In this document: positions 26,092 to 35,357 of the stretch, piece after piece
How positions within the stretch are numbered: the stretch's first letter is position 1
Layout of the letters: each line of letters starts with the position of its first letter
Made by a program: the position numbers and the translations under genes
The notes under the pieces: generated by a model
What the model was told of the DNA's origin: nothing
The model's input: only the letters and a program-made list of their open reading frames with translations
Database searches by the model: none
Origin: Raoultibacter timonensis
GTDB lineage: Bacteria > Actinomycetota > Coriobacteriia > Coriobacteriales > Eggerthellaceae
Assembly (NCBI RefSeq): GCF_900240215.1
Contig: NZ_LT964681.1
Coordinates: forward strand, 907,540-971,539
Direction of reading: 5' to 3'
Length of the DNA stretch: 64,000 nt

Positions 26092-27137
26092 TACAGCGTG
26101 TTCTTCCTTATGTAGTCTTGGTCATGGGCGTTCTCCCGCGCGGTTTCGGAATCGATCGCGCGGGCGCGGTAGAGGTTGAGAAGCGCGTTGTCCATCGTCA
26201 CGCTGCCTGCCGCCGCCGAAGTTGCAAGCGAACTGGCAATCTGGGGCGTCTTGCCCTCGCGGATGAGGTTGCGGATGGCGGGCGTGACCATCATGAGCTC
26301 GCATGCGAGCGAACGGCCCATGCCATCGCGGCGCGCAAGCAGCTGCTGCGAGAGCACGGCTACCAAGCACGTCGAGAGCTGCATGCGGATCTGGCGCTGC
26401 AAACCCTCGGGAAACACGTCGACGATGCGGTCGATCGAATCGGCTGCTGATTTAGTGTGCAGCGTGGCAAGCACAAGGTGGCCGGTTTCCGCAGCAGTGA
26501 GCGCCGTTTGGATGGTGTCGAGATCCCGCATCTCGCCGATCAGGATGATATCGGGGTCTTCGCGCAAAACGGCACGAAGCGCATTGTGGTAGCTCTCGGT
26601 ATCCTGGCCGATCTCTCGCTGAGAAATGATCGACTGATCGGGCTTGTACACGTACTCGATGGGATCCTCCATCGTGATGATGTTCTCGGCACGCGTATGG
26701 TTGATGCGATCGATCAAAGCGGCGAGCGTCGTCGATTTGCCGCTCCCCGTTTCGCCGGTGACCACGATAAGCCCGCGCTGCATGCTCGGAAAATCCATGA
26801 CCGCAGGCGGAAGGCCCAGCGTTTCGAGCGGGGGTATCTCGTCGGAAAGCAGACGGAGCGCTGCGCTTACGTTGCCCTGCGCGCGAAAGAGGTTGATGCG
26901 GATGCGCACACCGGCAATGGTGCGGGCAAGGTCGATCTCGCCGATGTCCTTCATTGCCTCATAGCGCTCCCCGGCAAGATCGCGCGCGATAAGCTCGCAT
27001 TCTTCGCGGGTCAACGTCTCCTCGGTTGCCGATATGAGCTTGCCGCCCACACGGAACTTGACGGGCAAACCGCAGACGATATGGATGTCCGACGCGTTAA
27101 CGTCGTGTGCTTGGTTTATCAGGTGAGCGATATTCAT
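26091..27137 (-). CDS. pilT: PilT pilus retraction ATPase
   Basis: 348 aa, the usual length. Walker A 'VTGETGSGKSTTLAALID' near residue 127, Asp box 'EDPIEYVYKPDQSII', Walker B 'EDPDIILIGEMRDLDT', His box 'TGHLVLATLHTKSAADSID'. It also has the C-terminal 'LACELMMVTPAIRNLIREGK', which contains the A-I-R-N-L-I-R-E motif diagnostic of PilT rather than PilB. It depolymerises pili, enabling twitching or DNA uptake. It lies between pilB and pilC. Confidence 0.95.
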   Translation of the reverse strand: MNIAHLINQAHDVNASDIHIVCGLPVKFRVGGKLISATEETLTREECELIARDLAGERYEAMKDIGEIDLARTIAGVRIRINLFRAQGNVSAALRLLSDEIPPLETLGLPPAVMDFPSMQRGLIVVTGETGSGKSTTLAALIDRINHTRAENIITMEDPIEYVYKPDQSIISQREIGQDTESYHNALRAVLREDPDIILIGEMRDLDTIQTALTAAETGHLVLATLHTKSAADSIDRIVDVFPEGLQRQIRMQLSTCLVAVLSQQLLARRDGMGRSLACELMMVTPAIRNLIREGKTPQIASSLATSAAAGSVTMDNALLNLYRARAIDSETARENAHDQDYIRKNTL

Positions 27138-27146
27138 GGGTACGCC

Positions 27147-28841
27147 TTACTCCAACGCCGTCATCGTTTTGCGGGCTTCCTCAACCGTGGTCGTTCCTCC
27201 GAGCACGAGCCTTTGAAGGCCGTGCTGCATGTTCTGGTATTTACCCGTTGCCTCTATCGCATCTTGCAGTGCTTCGCGCGTAGCGCCGCCCGTGATGCGC
27301 GAGCGCAGATCGCGGTCGAGCATGAGGATTTCGAACACACCGGTTCGCCCGCGATACCCGGTGTTGAAGCACATGGGGCATCCGGTTCCACGGTAGAACT
27401 TGATGGACGGATCGGGTGAAAGGCCGAGCATGGCCAGATCCTCTTCGTCGGGCGTATACGCTTCGCGGCAATGGGGGCATACGCAGCGAACCAAACGCTG
27501 AGATACGATGCCGCGCACGCCGCTCGCGATAAGGTAGGGCTCCACCCCGATGTCGATGAGGCGGTCGATCGTCGAAGCCGCATCGTAGGTATGCACCGTC
27601 GAAAGCACGAGGTGTCCGGTAATGGCCGAGCGCATGGCTATCTCGGCGGTCTCCCCGTCGCGGATCTCGCCGACTGCCACGATATCGGGATCCTGGCGCA
27701 GCACCGCACGCAAACCCTCGGCGAAGGTCATGCCCACCTTCTCGTTGATCTGCACTTGGTTGACGCCATCGATGTTGTACTCGACGGGATCTTCGAGCGT
27801 AACGAGATTGACCGCATCGGTATTGAGCTCGCGGATCATCGTGTACATGGTGGAACTCTTACCCGATCCCGTGGGGCCGACGATCAGAACCATGCCGTTG
27901 CTCGCGTTGATGAGCGTGCGGTATTTCTCGAGATCGCCGCCCGCCAAACCGATTCCCTCGGCCTCGAGAAGCTTCTCGTCTTTATCGAGCAGGCGGATAA
28001 CCACCGTTTCGCCGTGGATGGTCGGCAGCGTTGATATGCGCAGATCGATGTCCTGTTTCTTGATGCGAACATTCGCACGGCCATCCTGGGGAATGCGCCG
28101 TTCCGAAGTGTTCATCGTGCCCATGATCTTCAAGCGGGCGATAACGCTTTGCTGCAGCTCCTTCGGCACCGTAAGGATGGTGCGCATGATGCCGTCGATG
28201 CGCATGCGCACATGCATGTCGGCTTCGCGCGGCTCGAGGTGAATGTCGCTCGCACGCTCGGTGGCCGCCCGCTCGATTATGCTGTTCACCAAGCGCACGG
28301 TCGGCGCGCTTTGCGCATCGGCATCGTCGCCGAGCGTCGAGGATGTGAACGTGGTCGCCTCATCGCTCGTCTTGACTTCGCGCTTCATCTCTTCGATGGC
28401 GCGCGCGGCACCCTCGTTGCCGTACAGCGTCATGATGGCGCGCTGGATCGCATCGTTGGTCGCCACCATAGGCACCACGCGTTTGCGCGATGCGGTCTTC
28501 ACCGCCTCGATAGCAAGGAAGTTGAGCGGATCGCTCATGGCCAAGAACACCTCTTCGGGAGTTGCCTTGACCGGCACAACGCTGTACGTACGCGCGACAT
28601 TCTTCGAGATGACCCTGCTCATCTCAGGATCGATATCGTATTGGGAAAGATCGATGAACTCGATGCCGAGCTGCATTTGCAGAGCCTCGATAAGCTGCGC
28701 TTCGGTAATGATGCCCTCGTCGATGAGGACCTCGCCCAATCGGCGGTTCGAGCCCTTTTGGTGAGAAAGAGCCAAATCGAGCTGATCGTTGCTGATCAGC
28801 CCTGCATCTATAAGTAAGTCGCCGAGACGCTTGTATGCCAT
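27147..28841 (-). CDS. pilB: PilB pilus extension ATPase
   Basis: 564 aa. N-terminal MshEN/T2SSE_N domain (residues 1-150), then the GspE ATPase: Walker A 'VGPTGSGKSSTMYTM' near residue 320, Asp box 'EDPVEYNIDGVNQVQIN', Walker B 'DIVAVGEIRDGET', His box 'LSTVHTYDAAST'. A tetracysteine zinc element follows, 'CVCPHC' ... 'CPMC', typical of assembly ATPases and absent from PilT. It powers pilus extension from the cytoplasmic side. It starts 4 nt after the preceding minor pilin gene. Confidence 0.95.
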   Translation of the reverse strand: MAYKRLGDLLIDAGLISNDQLDLALSHQKGSNRRLGEVLIDEGIITEAQLIEALQMQLGIEFIDLSQYDIDPEMSRVISKNVARTYSVVPVKATPEEVFLAMSDPLNFLAIEAVKTASRKRVVPMVATNDAIQRAIMTLYGNEGAARAIEEMKREVKTSDEATTFTSSTLGDDADAQSAPTVRLVNSIIERAATERASDIHLEPREADMHVRMRIDGIMRTILTVPKELQQSVIARLKIMGTMNTSERRIPQDGRANVRIKKQDIDLRISTLPTIHGETVVIRLLDKDEKLLEAEGIGLAGGDLEKYRTLINASNGMVLIVGPTGSGKSSTMYTMIRELNTDAVNLVTLEDPVEYNIDGVNQVQINEKVGMTFAEGLRAVLRQDPDIVAVGEIRDGETAEIAMRSAITGHLVLSTVHTYDAASTIDRLIDIGVEPYLIASGVRGIVSQRLVRCVCPHCREAYTPDEEDLAMLGLSPDPSIKFYRGTGCPMCFNTGYRGRTGVFEILMLDRDLRSRITGGATREALQDAIEATGKYQNMQHGLQRLVLGGTTTVEEARKTMTALE

Positions 28842-28845
28842 AGCC

Positions 28846-29451
28846 TTATCCTATCCACGCTACCGTCATGGCGGTTGACGCAATGACGGTGTCGCGTCCT
28901 TGTTGTTTTATATCGATCCTGAAATCCCACGTATTTTTCTTACCATTATCAGTTTTATCATCGTTAAACGCCACATCAAATACCTCTACGGTTAAACCGT
29001 GCGACGAAGCGACGAGCAGCACCGGATCGAATGCTGAATCGTCCCCCGCATTCTGGGAAACGAGCACGATGCCGCTGCCGTCGGCATCGTTGCCGATCGC
29101 GACCGGTTGCTTAGTCGTTGGGCTTACGAATGTCGGACCTGCCCCCGTAACCTCAACCGACGAAGCAAACGCCAGCTCGTCGCCCACCTCTTCGACCGCG
29201 CGGGTCAGCAGTTCGTTCGCACGCGTGGACTCGTTTGCGAGCCGGTACGATTGAAATGCCGTATTCAAGCCAACGGCAATCACAACGCACAAAAGTCCGA
29301 GGAATACGATGCTGATCAACTGCTCGGCAAGCGTAAACCCGCGCGTATCGTGCAGCCGCCTGCAAAGCTTCGGCCTCGCTCCGCAAAGCGATGGGCGCAA
29401 GCGCAACCGAAAACGGTTAACGGAGGCTGTATGTCGAGAAAAACGGCTCAT
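28846..29451 (-). CDS. Minor prepilin (PilW/GspJ-like)
   Basis: 201 aa. Long basic leader, then 'HDTRG' and the mature 'FTLAEQLISIVFLGLLCVV' with Phe+1 and Glu+5. A ~160-residue soluble domain has regular hydrophobic alternation. The ATG at 29451 follows the stop of the previous gene, with AAGGGA between. The leader of about 45 residues is far longer than the 6-15 usual for type IVa prepilins, so a shorter internal start is possible, though none has a good ribosome site. Minor pilins of this size prime assembly or sit at the tip. Confidence 0.75.
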   Translation of the reverse strand: MSRFSRHTASVNRFRLRLRPSLCGARPKLCRRLHDTRGFTLAEQLISIVFLGLLCVVIAVGLNTAFQSYRLANESTRANELLTRAVEEVGDELAFASSVEVTGAGPTFVSPTTKQPVAIGNDADGSGIVLVSQNAGDDSAFDPVLLVASSHGLTVEVFDVAFNDDKTDNGKKNTWDFRIDIKQQGRDTVIASTAMTVAWIG

Positions 29452-29462
29452 GCGCAATTCCC

Positions 29463-29828
29463 TTAGAATTCCGCTGCTTCGTAGCAAGCGAAGCCGTCGG
29501 ATTCGTAGAGGGGAACCTTCCATGCGACGCTATCGCTTGTCGAAGTGCCGAGCTTTCCGTCACTCGAAGTGATCGACACGTCGATGTTGCCCTGCGCGCC
29601 ACCCTTGCTTGCAAGATTACTCTGGGCGGCATATGCGCCGCTCATCGCCGCTTCGCTTTGCGATGTTACCTTCGTAGAGGTTACGACCATCGTCGCAAGC
29701 AACGTAGTGGCAAGAACAACGATGAGCAACGCAATGAGTACCTCGGCAAGCGTATCGCCCGCAACCGAGGCAAGCTTCCCGCTTAATGCCGAGGGCATGC
29801 TTGCATGCTTCCGAGTGCTGCGCTTCAT
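29463..29828 (-). CDS. Minor prepilin (PilV/GspI-like)
   Basis: 121 aa. Class III-like signal 'LASVAG' then 'DTLAEVLIALLIVVLATTL': Glu+5 is kept but the +1 residue would be Asp instead of Phe or Met, an unusual processing site. A small head domain follows. The start lies 1 nt after the upstream stop (TGACATG) with AGGAGG placed ideally. The short head and T-L-A-E-V-L-I-A core match PilV/GspI minor pilins. Confidence 0.72.
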   Translation of the reverse strand: MKRSTRKHASMPSALSGKLASVAGDTLAEVLIALLIVVLATTLLATMVVTSTKVTSQSEAAMSGAYAAQSNLASKGGAQGNIDVSITSSDGKLGTSTSDSVAWKVPLYESDGFACYEAAEF

Positions 29829-29829
29829 G

Positions 29830-30537
29830 TCAACCGACCTCCTGCAAGGTCGATCCGAGCTTCACCATCTTCGGAGACCCCCACGATATGCTTGTCAAAG
29901 AGCCGTCGCTGTCGAATGTCGGCGTTGCCTGCATCGTCAATTGCAAGTTGTAGAGGCTTGTTTGGTCGACGGCGCCGTTCACAAACCCTTTGAGAGAGAA
30001 AACCACAACGATATTGAAGTCGCGATCGAATGTCACTTGCGCATATACGGGGTCAACTGGTTGCTCGCCCGTAAGAGATGTCGCTTTCACGGTGAACGTC
30101 GCGGGAATGGTGTATGATTCGACGTTTCGCTTCGGCCAGATCTCATCGCCGTAATTAACCCACAAACTTTTGATGAGACTTTTCGTCGGGTAAGTCGGAT
30201 TAACGGCAGCGTCAACACCGTAAACGCTGTTGACAAAATCTGGCTGCCCACCATCCCCCAGCACCCATTCCGCCGAGCTGCCGTTGAGCCAATCCGCCCA
30301 GAGGCCCGCCGCGCTTGTCACGGTATACTCCGCCTGCTGCGTCTCCTTGTACGTGGCCACCGTCTTTGCGTTCACCGAGGCCGCCGTGAGAATAATCGAT
30401 CCGACAATCGCGCATATAAGAAAGAACGCAAGCGCCAAGACGACCGATGAACCCGAAGTGTCTTCGAGCTTTCCGATCGGTTTCCCAAACCCACGGCGGA
30501 TGACAGGAAATCTTTTCGACAGCAGCCGAACGCTCAT
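29830..30537 (-). CDS. PilX-like pilus assembly protein
   Basis: 235 aa. Basic leader, then 'DTSG' and the hydrophobic stretch 'SSVVLALAFFLICAIVGSI' lacking Glu+5, as in PilX_N-type minor pilins (G followed by a plain hydrophobic helix). The ~190-residue exported domain has no recognised motif. It overlaps the upstream giant pilin gene by 4 nt (ATGA) and precedes the PilV-like gene by 1 nt, so the four pilin-like genes are translated as a coupled block, probably making a minor-pilin tip complex. Confidence 0.7.
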   Translation of the reverse strand: MSVRLLSKRFPVIRRGFGKPIGKLEDTSGSSVVLALAFFLICAIVGSIILTAASVNAKTVATYKETQQAEYTVTSAAGLWADWLNGSSAEWVLGDGGQPDFVNSVYGVDAAVNPTYPTKSLIKSLWVNYGDEIWPKRNVESYTIPATFTVKATSLTGEQPVDPVYAQVTFDRDFNIVVVFSLKGFVNGAVDQTSLYNLQLTMQATPTFDSDGSLTSISWGSPKMVKLGSTLQEVG

Positions 30538-33500
30538 TGCTGCACCACCGCCTCGCCGGGCGGTTCGGCGGCATTATCCTCGGGTTCGGCATCCTGGAAA
30601 ACTGCAGGCTCTTCTTCTTTTGAACTTGAGCCGCCTCTTTCGGCAACAGCTCCTTCGCCTTCCTGGTCGGGTTCTTTGTCCGAGGAAGCGACAGCGTCGC
30701 GTGCAGTCTTTTTTGCAGCCTCAAGCACATCGTAAACCGTATCCGAACCCACCTTGAGCGTAATGCCGCTAAACGTGCAGGTAGCATCGAATTCGATTGT
30801 GCTTGTACCCGCCAATCCACCGTAGAACAAACCGCGTTCCCATTTGGCATCGTACTGCTCGTTGGCAACTTGCATGCTCACATTGTTCGCCTCAACGCTG
30901 CTGCATGAGCTTTTTTCCCCTGATATGTCACCGATTAGCGCGCCCACCGACATCACGCCTCGGTCATCGCGGAAAATCGTGTTCGTCTTGGAACCGGTGC
31001 CTATATTCACATCGTCAACCTTGCAGTCCCTTATAGTCGTATCAATAGCCTGACCTCCAAGGGCTCCGATCTTGGGGTTGCTGTTCCATACGCCGCCGTT
31101 CTTCCTTGACGCGGTAAAGTTAATCGACTTTACCGCGCAATTCGATACTTCGCTCATGGTGGCGCCGCCGAAAAGCGCGCCCCATCCCCGTATCGAGTCG
31201 GTTCCGAATGCGATGTCGATCGAGGGGGATACCTTTTTACCGTCCCTTACTGCGCTATCTCCCTCGATTACGCAATTGCTCATGGTGCAATTCGACATGT
31301 AGCCCACGAGTATCCCCGCGTGGGAGAACGGGCTGAGAGTGTCCCACGTATACGAATCGTCGACAAAGTCCGAGCACTTGATTTCAACCTTCATGTTCTT
31401 TATTTCAGCATGCTTCTTTTCGGTTCCCACCACCTTCGGAAACATTCCGCTGCCACGGCCCAGCGCAGTATCCCCACCGTTGACAACGTAATAGCTCCAC
31501 AAGCAATACTGGATGTTCCTGATGGAGTTTCCTTTATCGCTGCCACCGTCGTAAATCCCAGAGAACTCGTGATCGAGTTTGAGGCTTACCCTCAAGGCAG
31601 GATCGGAGGTATCTTTCATATCGATGGTATGCGTCTGCAAAAAGCAGTCGCCCACATAGCTCGCTTGCACCTTGTCGAGCAGCGAAAGCGTCCCGATGAA
31701 TTGGGTAGCGTGTCTGACTTGCCACGGATTGCTCTCGGAATCGCCCCAGGTGTCTGCCTTTTTCTCTTCCTGTGCGACTTCGGAGGATTCAACCGCACAG
31801 GCGAAGTTGGCATTGACCGTATACTGGTATTTCTGGTTTCCGAGAATCGGCAGCGTAAACGCTCCCGTAAGGTTGCGCGCCTTGGCGGCGTTGCCGCGCG
31901 CCGTCACCTGATACGCTTGGTATTGAACGCCCTTGATCGTAACCGCTTTCGCTATGGTGGCCACCGACATATCGTTGCCTGAAACCTTCGGGGCTTGAGG
32001 AGCATTCATAGCGGTGGGAACCAAGACGTAATAACCCCAGCTTTGTATGGCCGCATCGTTTTCAAGCAAGCTTTCGATCTTGCTTTGACTAGAAGTCAAG
32101 TAACCCGAATAACCCATTACCTGGTTGCCGTCCTCCTTGGCCCCAAACTCCAAATACATCATGCCAATGCCCGCATCAACGTATTCGGCATACAGAGACG
32201 TTCCCACGTAGCTGAGCTGATCATGGTATTGCCCGAGCAGAGTTCCAGCTTCAACGGCTATCGAGCCGACGTTTTCCGGCCTTGTTTCATCGGTCGTCCA
32301 ATGCGAGAAAAGCTTGGTGAGCTTTCCCGAATCATCCTTAATCGGATCGGCAGCCTCGATCTCTGCGACTTGCTCATCGTCCTGCAACGAAAACGGAACG
32401 TACTGGGGAACCGTGCTGGCGGCGGAGTAATCACCATCGGCTTCGGTCATAGCGTAGTATTTGAGCAGGCGATAAAACAGGTAGTCCTGATCGTAGCGAA
32501 ACTCGAAATCGGCGACCACGTTTCGGCCGTCCTTCGTCGAAACCAAATAGTTGCCGTACTTCGAACCGTCTCCGTGATTGTTCACCATGGCTTGCGGGTA
32601 TACAACGTCTTCCGCTCTTGAGAAATACCACAGCGCCGTGTTGGTCGACTCGTTATCCTTCGCAGAAAGGTTTCCGTCAAAGCCATACCCTGGGGTAATC
32701 GCATAATATATGCGAATATCGCGCTTATCCGTAGGAAACGCCTTGTTGTCATAGGAATACTGACCTGATTCGGTTTTGCGTGCTATAGACCACATTGCAA
32801 CCGACGACGCGCAGCCGAATTCGCCCTCGAACGCCGCACGGAATACCGCTCCGTGATTAACCCCTCGGGCACCGGTGGCGAGGTTGTCCGCCATCTGAGC
32901 GATAATGGTTGGGATTAAGCCGCCTTGCCCGGAACCGCCGTAAACGCTTTCCTTTCCCGTAAAGAAGACACGCGCCTCGTCGACGCTCGGCGCAGTGCGC
33001 ACATATAGCGTCAGCGTTTGATCGCCGATCCCCAGATCCGATTGAGCCTGCTTAAGCGCTACCGGATCGATGTTCAGCGTCATGATTCCCGAAGTGCCAT
33101 CCCCATCGTTAAGGGGAACGTTCTCACCGTTTCGTGTTACGCCTACACTTGACGCAAGCGTGCTTCCAGAACCCGTCCACTGCCACTTGTTGTCAATCAG
33201 ATAGCCGATACGTTCTTTTCGGCTCGTCTGAGGATCAGACCCAACGCCGATCCACAGCTCGTGGATTTGGTAGTAGTGGACGTTGCGCTTGCTGCTCGTA
33301 TACGAACCAACCGAAGCTTCAATCGATACTTCGTCCAATATCGCTTGGTCGACGCTTATGCTAGAACCTGAGTACCGTTGGTATGCCGCCTCGGTGTTTC
33401 CGGGTTTTCCATCGTCCACGTCCGTCAATGCCGCATCGGTGCCTGCAATTTCATGCTCTTCGGTGCATGGCTTCATGTTATCGAGCACCAGTGGTTTTCC

Positions 33501-34712
33501 GCTTTTGGGTTGTGCCTTTACTTCGGGGGAAGCATACGTGCCGGTTATGTGCGAACCGCCGGCTTCGCCTTCGGGGTTCGCAGGGTCGGTCACCACAACG
33601 CTCAGCTTCGTAATCGGTTCAGGCCATTTGATATACGCCGTCGAGTCCGTAGGGACAAATGGTTTTTGGCCGGTTCGAACAGTAGCGGTTACCTTAACCG
33701 AATCGCCATAAGTGAACCCCCCCCCGAGTGCTTTCAGGTTTACGTCTGACGATGATTTAAGCATGTCGAGGTTGAACCTGTATACATCGGCTCCCTGATC
33801 GACCGCGATCGCATCGTCGCGATTGACGACGACGTAAAGAGCCGTGTTGTCGTCGTTGTCGTATAGGCTCAAATTCTCTTGATCGAGGTTCACGCCCGCC
33901 AGATACGTTCCCGTGTATGTATCTCCCTGCAAACCGGCAAACGCAAGCGTAGCCGTTGAGCCGTCTTCCTGATTTTCAAAATAAACCTCTAAACTCGTAA
34001 GCCATTCGGGATGCTTCGACAGGTTTGCATCTTGAATGCACAGCATGCCGTCTTCATCGACCCAGATGTTCGGATTGGCGAGCGCCACTTCGTTCGTAGC
34101 TCCCGCAGGCGTACCGCCGAAGTACCCGATCATGGGGTCGGCCTTGATGCGCGCATCCTGGATACGGCCGACCTCCGACGTCATCGATGCATAGTAGGCC
34201 TGCGCAGGCTTCGTCTCTCCGATATCCGCAGGTGCCGTTTGGAAGAAACCCGTTCTCCCATCGGTGTAGAACACCCCGAACACCGTCGCGGTTGAGAGGC
34301 TGTACTCGATCAAGTAATCGCCGTTGCGCACCGCTGCGTCGATCGATCCCGCCGGGATGATTCCAGCGGTTCGTGCTTGGTCGGCGGTCATGTAATAGAG
34401 ATCGTTCTGTTCGGGATGGTTATCGACAACCCCGGACGGAACGTTCAACGCATTCTGATCTCCCGTGGGAAGCTGCGGGGAGTCGCCGTCGAAAAGGGCG
34501 AGCCACGTTCCCGACACCTTCATCGAAGTCATCTGCTGCTGGGCGGTTACGGCAATGTCGCTCGCAGCCGCATCGAGCTCGAGCATGCGCATGTTGCGTT
34601 GGATGTTCGATATAGAGGGAGCGGCCAAGGCCGCAAGAACCAAGACTATTGCAATGGCTAGCAGCAGTTCGGCAAGGGTGAAACCCTGAGTATTCCTATC
34701 CCGGTCAAGCAT
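30534..34712 (-). CDS. Giant prepilin-like protein (probable pilus tip adhesin)
   Basis: 1,392 aa. A normal short prepilin leader 'MLDRDRNTQG' is followed by the mature helix 'FTLAELLLAIAIVLVLAAL' (Phe+1, Glu+5). About 1,350 residues of exported sequence follow, some tenfold larger than a normal pilin. The N-terminal ~150 residues look like a pilin head; the rest has several beta-rich segments, including a late region (about 1,040-1,350) with repeated 'GALFGG..M..VSNCAV' and 'IGALGGQ' units resembling GLUG-type repeats. The C-terminus is Glu/Pro-rich. It heads the pilus operon. A nine-G run (33717-33725) encodes 'GGG'. The start may instead be GTG at 34736; GGAG sits 14 nt before the ATG. A tip or shaft adhesin is the likely role. 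Confidence 0.78.
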   Translation of the reverse strand: MLDRDRNTQGFTLAELLLAIAIVLVLAALAAPSISNIQRNMRMLELDAAASDIAVTAQQQMTSMKVSGTWLALFDGDSPQLPTGDQNALNVPSGVVDNHPEQNDLYYMTADQARTAGIIPAGSIDAAVRNGDYLIEYSLSTATVFGVFYTDGRTGFFQTAPADIGETKPAQAYYASMTSEVGRIQDARIKADPMIGYFGGTPAGATNEVALANPNIWVDEDGMLCIQDANLSKHPEWLTSLEVYFENQEDGSTATLAFAGLQGDTYTGTYLAGVNLDQENLSLYDNDDNTALYVVVNRDDAIAVDQGADVYRFNLDMLKSSSDVNLKALGGGFTYGDSVKVTATVRTGQKPFVPTDSTAYIKWPEPITKLSVVVTDPANPEGEAGGSHITGTYASPEVKAQPKSGKPLVLDNMKPCTEEHEIAGTDAALTDVDDGKPGNTEAAYQRYSGSSISVDQAILDEVSIEASVGSYTSSKRNVHYYQIHELWIGVGSDPQTSRKERIGYLIDNKWQWTGSGSTLASSVGVTRNGENVPLNDGDGTSGIMTLNIDPVALKQAQSDLGIGDQTLTLYVRTAPSVDEARVFFTGKESVYGGSGQGGLIPTIIAQMADNLATGARGVNHGAVFRAAFEGEFGCASSVAMWSIARKTESGQYSYDNKAFPTDKRDIRIYYAITPGYGFDGNLSAKDNESTNTALWYFSRAEDVVYPQAMVNNHGDGSKYGNYLVSTKDGRNVVADFEFRYDQDYLFYRLLKYYAMTEADGDYSAASTVPQYVPFSLQDDEQVAEIEAADPIKDDSGKLTKLFSHWTTDETRPENVGSIAVEAGTLLGQYHDQLSYVGTSLYAEYVDAGIGMMYLEFGAKEDGNQVMGYSGYLTSSQSKIESLLENDAAIQSWGYYVLVPTAMNAPQAPKVSGNDMSVATIAKAVTIKGVQYQAYQVTARGNAAKARNLTGAFTLPILGNQKYQYTVNANFACAVESSEVAQEEKKADTWGDSESNPWQVRHATQFIGTLSLLDKVQASYVGDCFLQTHTIDMKDTSDPALRVSLKLDHEFSGIYDGGSDKGNSIRNIQYCLWSYYVVNGGDTALGRGSGMFPKVVGTEKKHAEIKNMKVEIKCSDFVDDSYTWDTLSPFSHAGILVGYMSNCTMSNCVIEGDSAVRDGKKVSPSIDIAFGTDSIRGWGALFGGATMSEVSNCAVKSINFTASRKNGGVWNSNPKIGALGGQAIDTTIRDCKVDDVNIGTGSKTNTIFRDDRGVMSVGALIGDISGEKSSCSSVEANNVSMQVANEQYDAKWERGLFYGGLAGTSTIEFDATCTFSGITLKVGSDTVYDVLEAAKKTARDAVASSDKEPDQEGEGAVAERGGSSSKEEEPAVFQDAEPEDNAAEPPGEAVVQQ

Positions 34713-34815
34713 AAACCAGCATCTGTCTCCGCCCACAGGAGCGCCCGCGCCCCCGTATACCTCATCAATTTCATTAATGATTAGTATACAACGTGGTATT
34801 TAAGAAGACGCTAGT

Positions 34816-35223
34816 TTAGCTTAACTGCCCCAAAATAGCCACCGTTTCCTTATGTGCTTTCTCAACGTCGGGCATCGAACGGCGGGCGGCATCTATATTG
34901 CCTGATCGGAGCGCTTCGGTGACGGGCTCCAAAACAGCGAAGTACGATGAGAACGACAGGTTCCCAACTACACCTTTAAGCGTATGGGCAACGCGAAAGC
35001 CCTCTTCGGCATCCCCTGCTTCAATCGCTTGGGTAAGCAGGTCGTAGTGCTCGTCGTTCAGGTAGCGGAAAATGAACTTCTCGAACATGGCGGCATTGCC
35101 TCCGAAGCGGTCGACTCCGCCACGATAGTCGATGCCATGAGCAATCAACTCGTCGATCTGTGTATCGTCCAGCATGCGGTCTTTCGCCTCCCGTTCGGCC
35201 TTCCGTCCCTTACGATCATGCAA
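34816..35223 (-). CDS. HPt (histidine phosphotransfer) domain protein
   Basis: 135 aa, essentially one HPt domain (PF01627). The phospho-accepting histidine is in 'FRVAHTLKGVVGNLSF' near residue 79, in the usual four-helix-bundle context. It would shuttle phosphate between a hybrid kinase receiver and a response regulator, neither of which is encoded nearby. It ends about 100 nt ahead of the pilus operon on the same strand, so it may be co-regulated with pilus production. The start is uncertain: ATG 35223 or ATG 35175 (GGGAGG upstream). Confidence 0.82.
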   Translation of the reverse strand: MHDRKGRKAEREAKDRMLDDTQIDELIAHGIDYRGGVDRFGGNAAMFEKFIFRYLNDEHYDLLTQAIEAGDAEEGFRVAHTLKGVVGNLSFSSYFAVLEPVTEALRSGNIDAARRSMPDVEKAHKETVAILGQLS

Positions 35224-35266
35224 GCATCACATCCTTCGCATGGAATATAAAGTATACGGCTCGAAC

Positions 35267-35294
35267 AAAAAAGGGACCCGCAAAGGCCCCTTTT
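35267..35294 (-). terminator. Rho-independent terminator
   Basis: AAAAGGG/CCCTTTT stem ending in six T on the minus strand, between the radical SAM gene (ending 35358) and the HPt gene. It closes the purD/radical SAM transcript. Confidence 0.8.
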
Positions 35295-35357
35295 GTTAAG
35301 CATTTGTCATTCGCCCGCCAACCGCTTTGAGCGAATCGGCAGGCGTGCAACGCAAAG

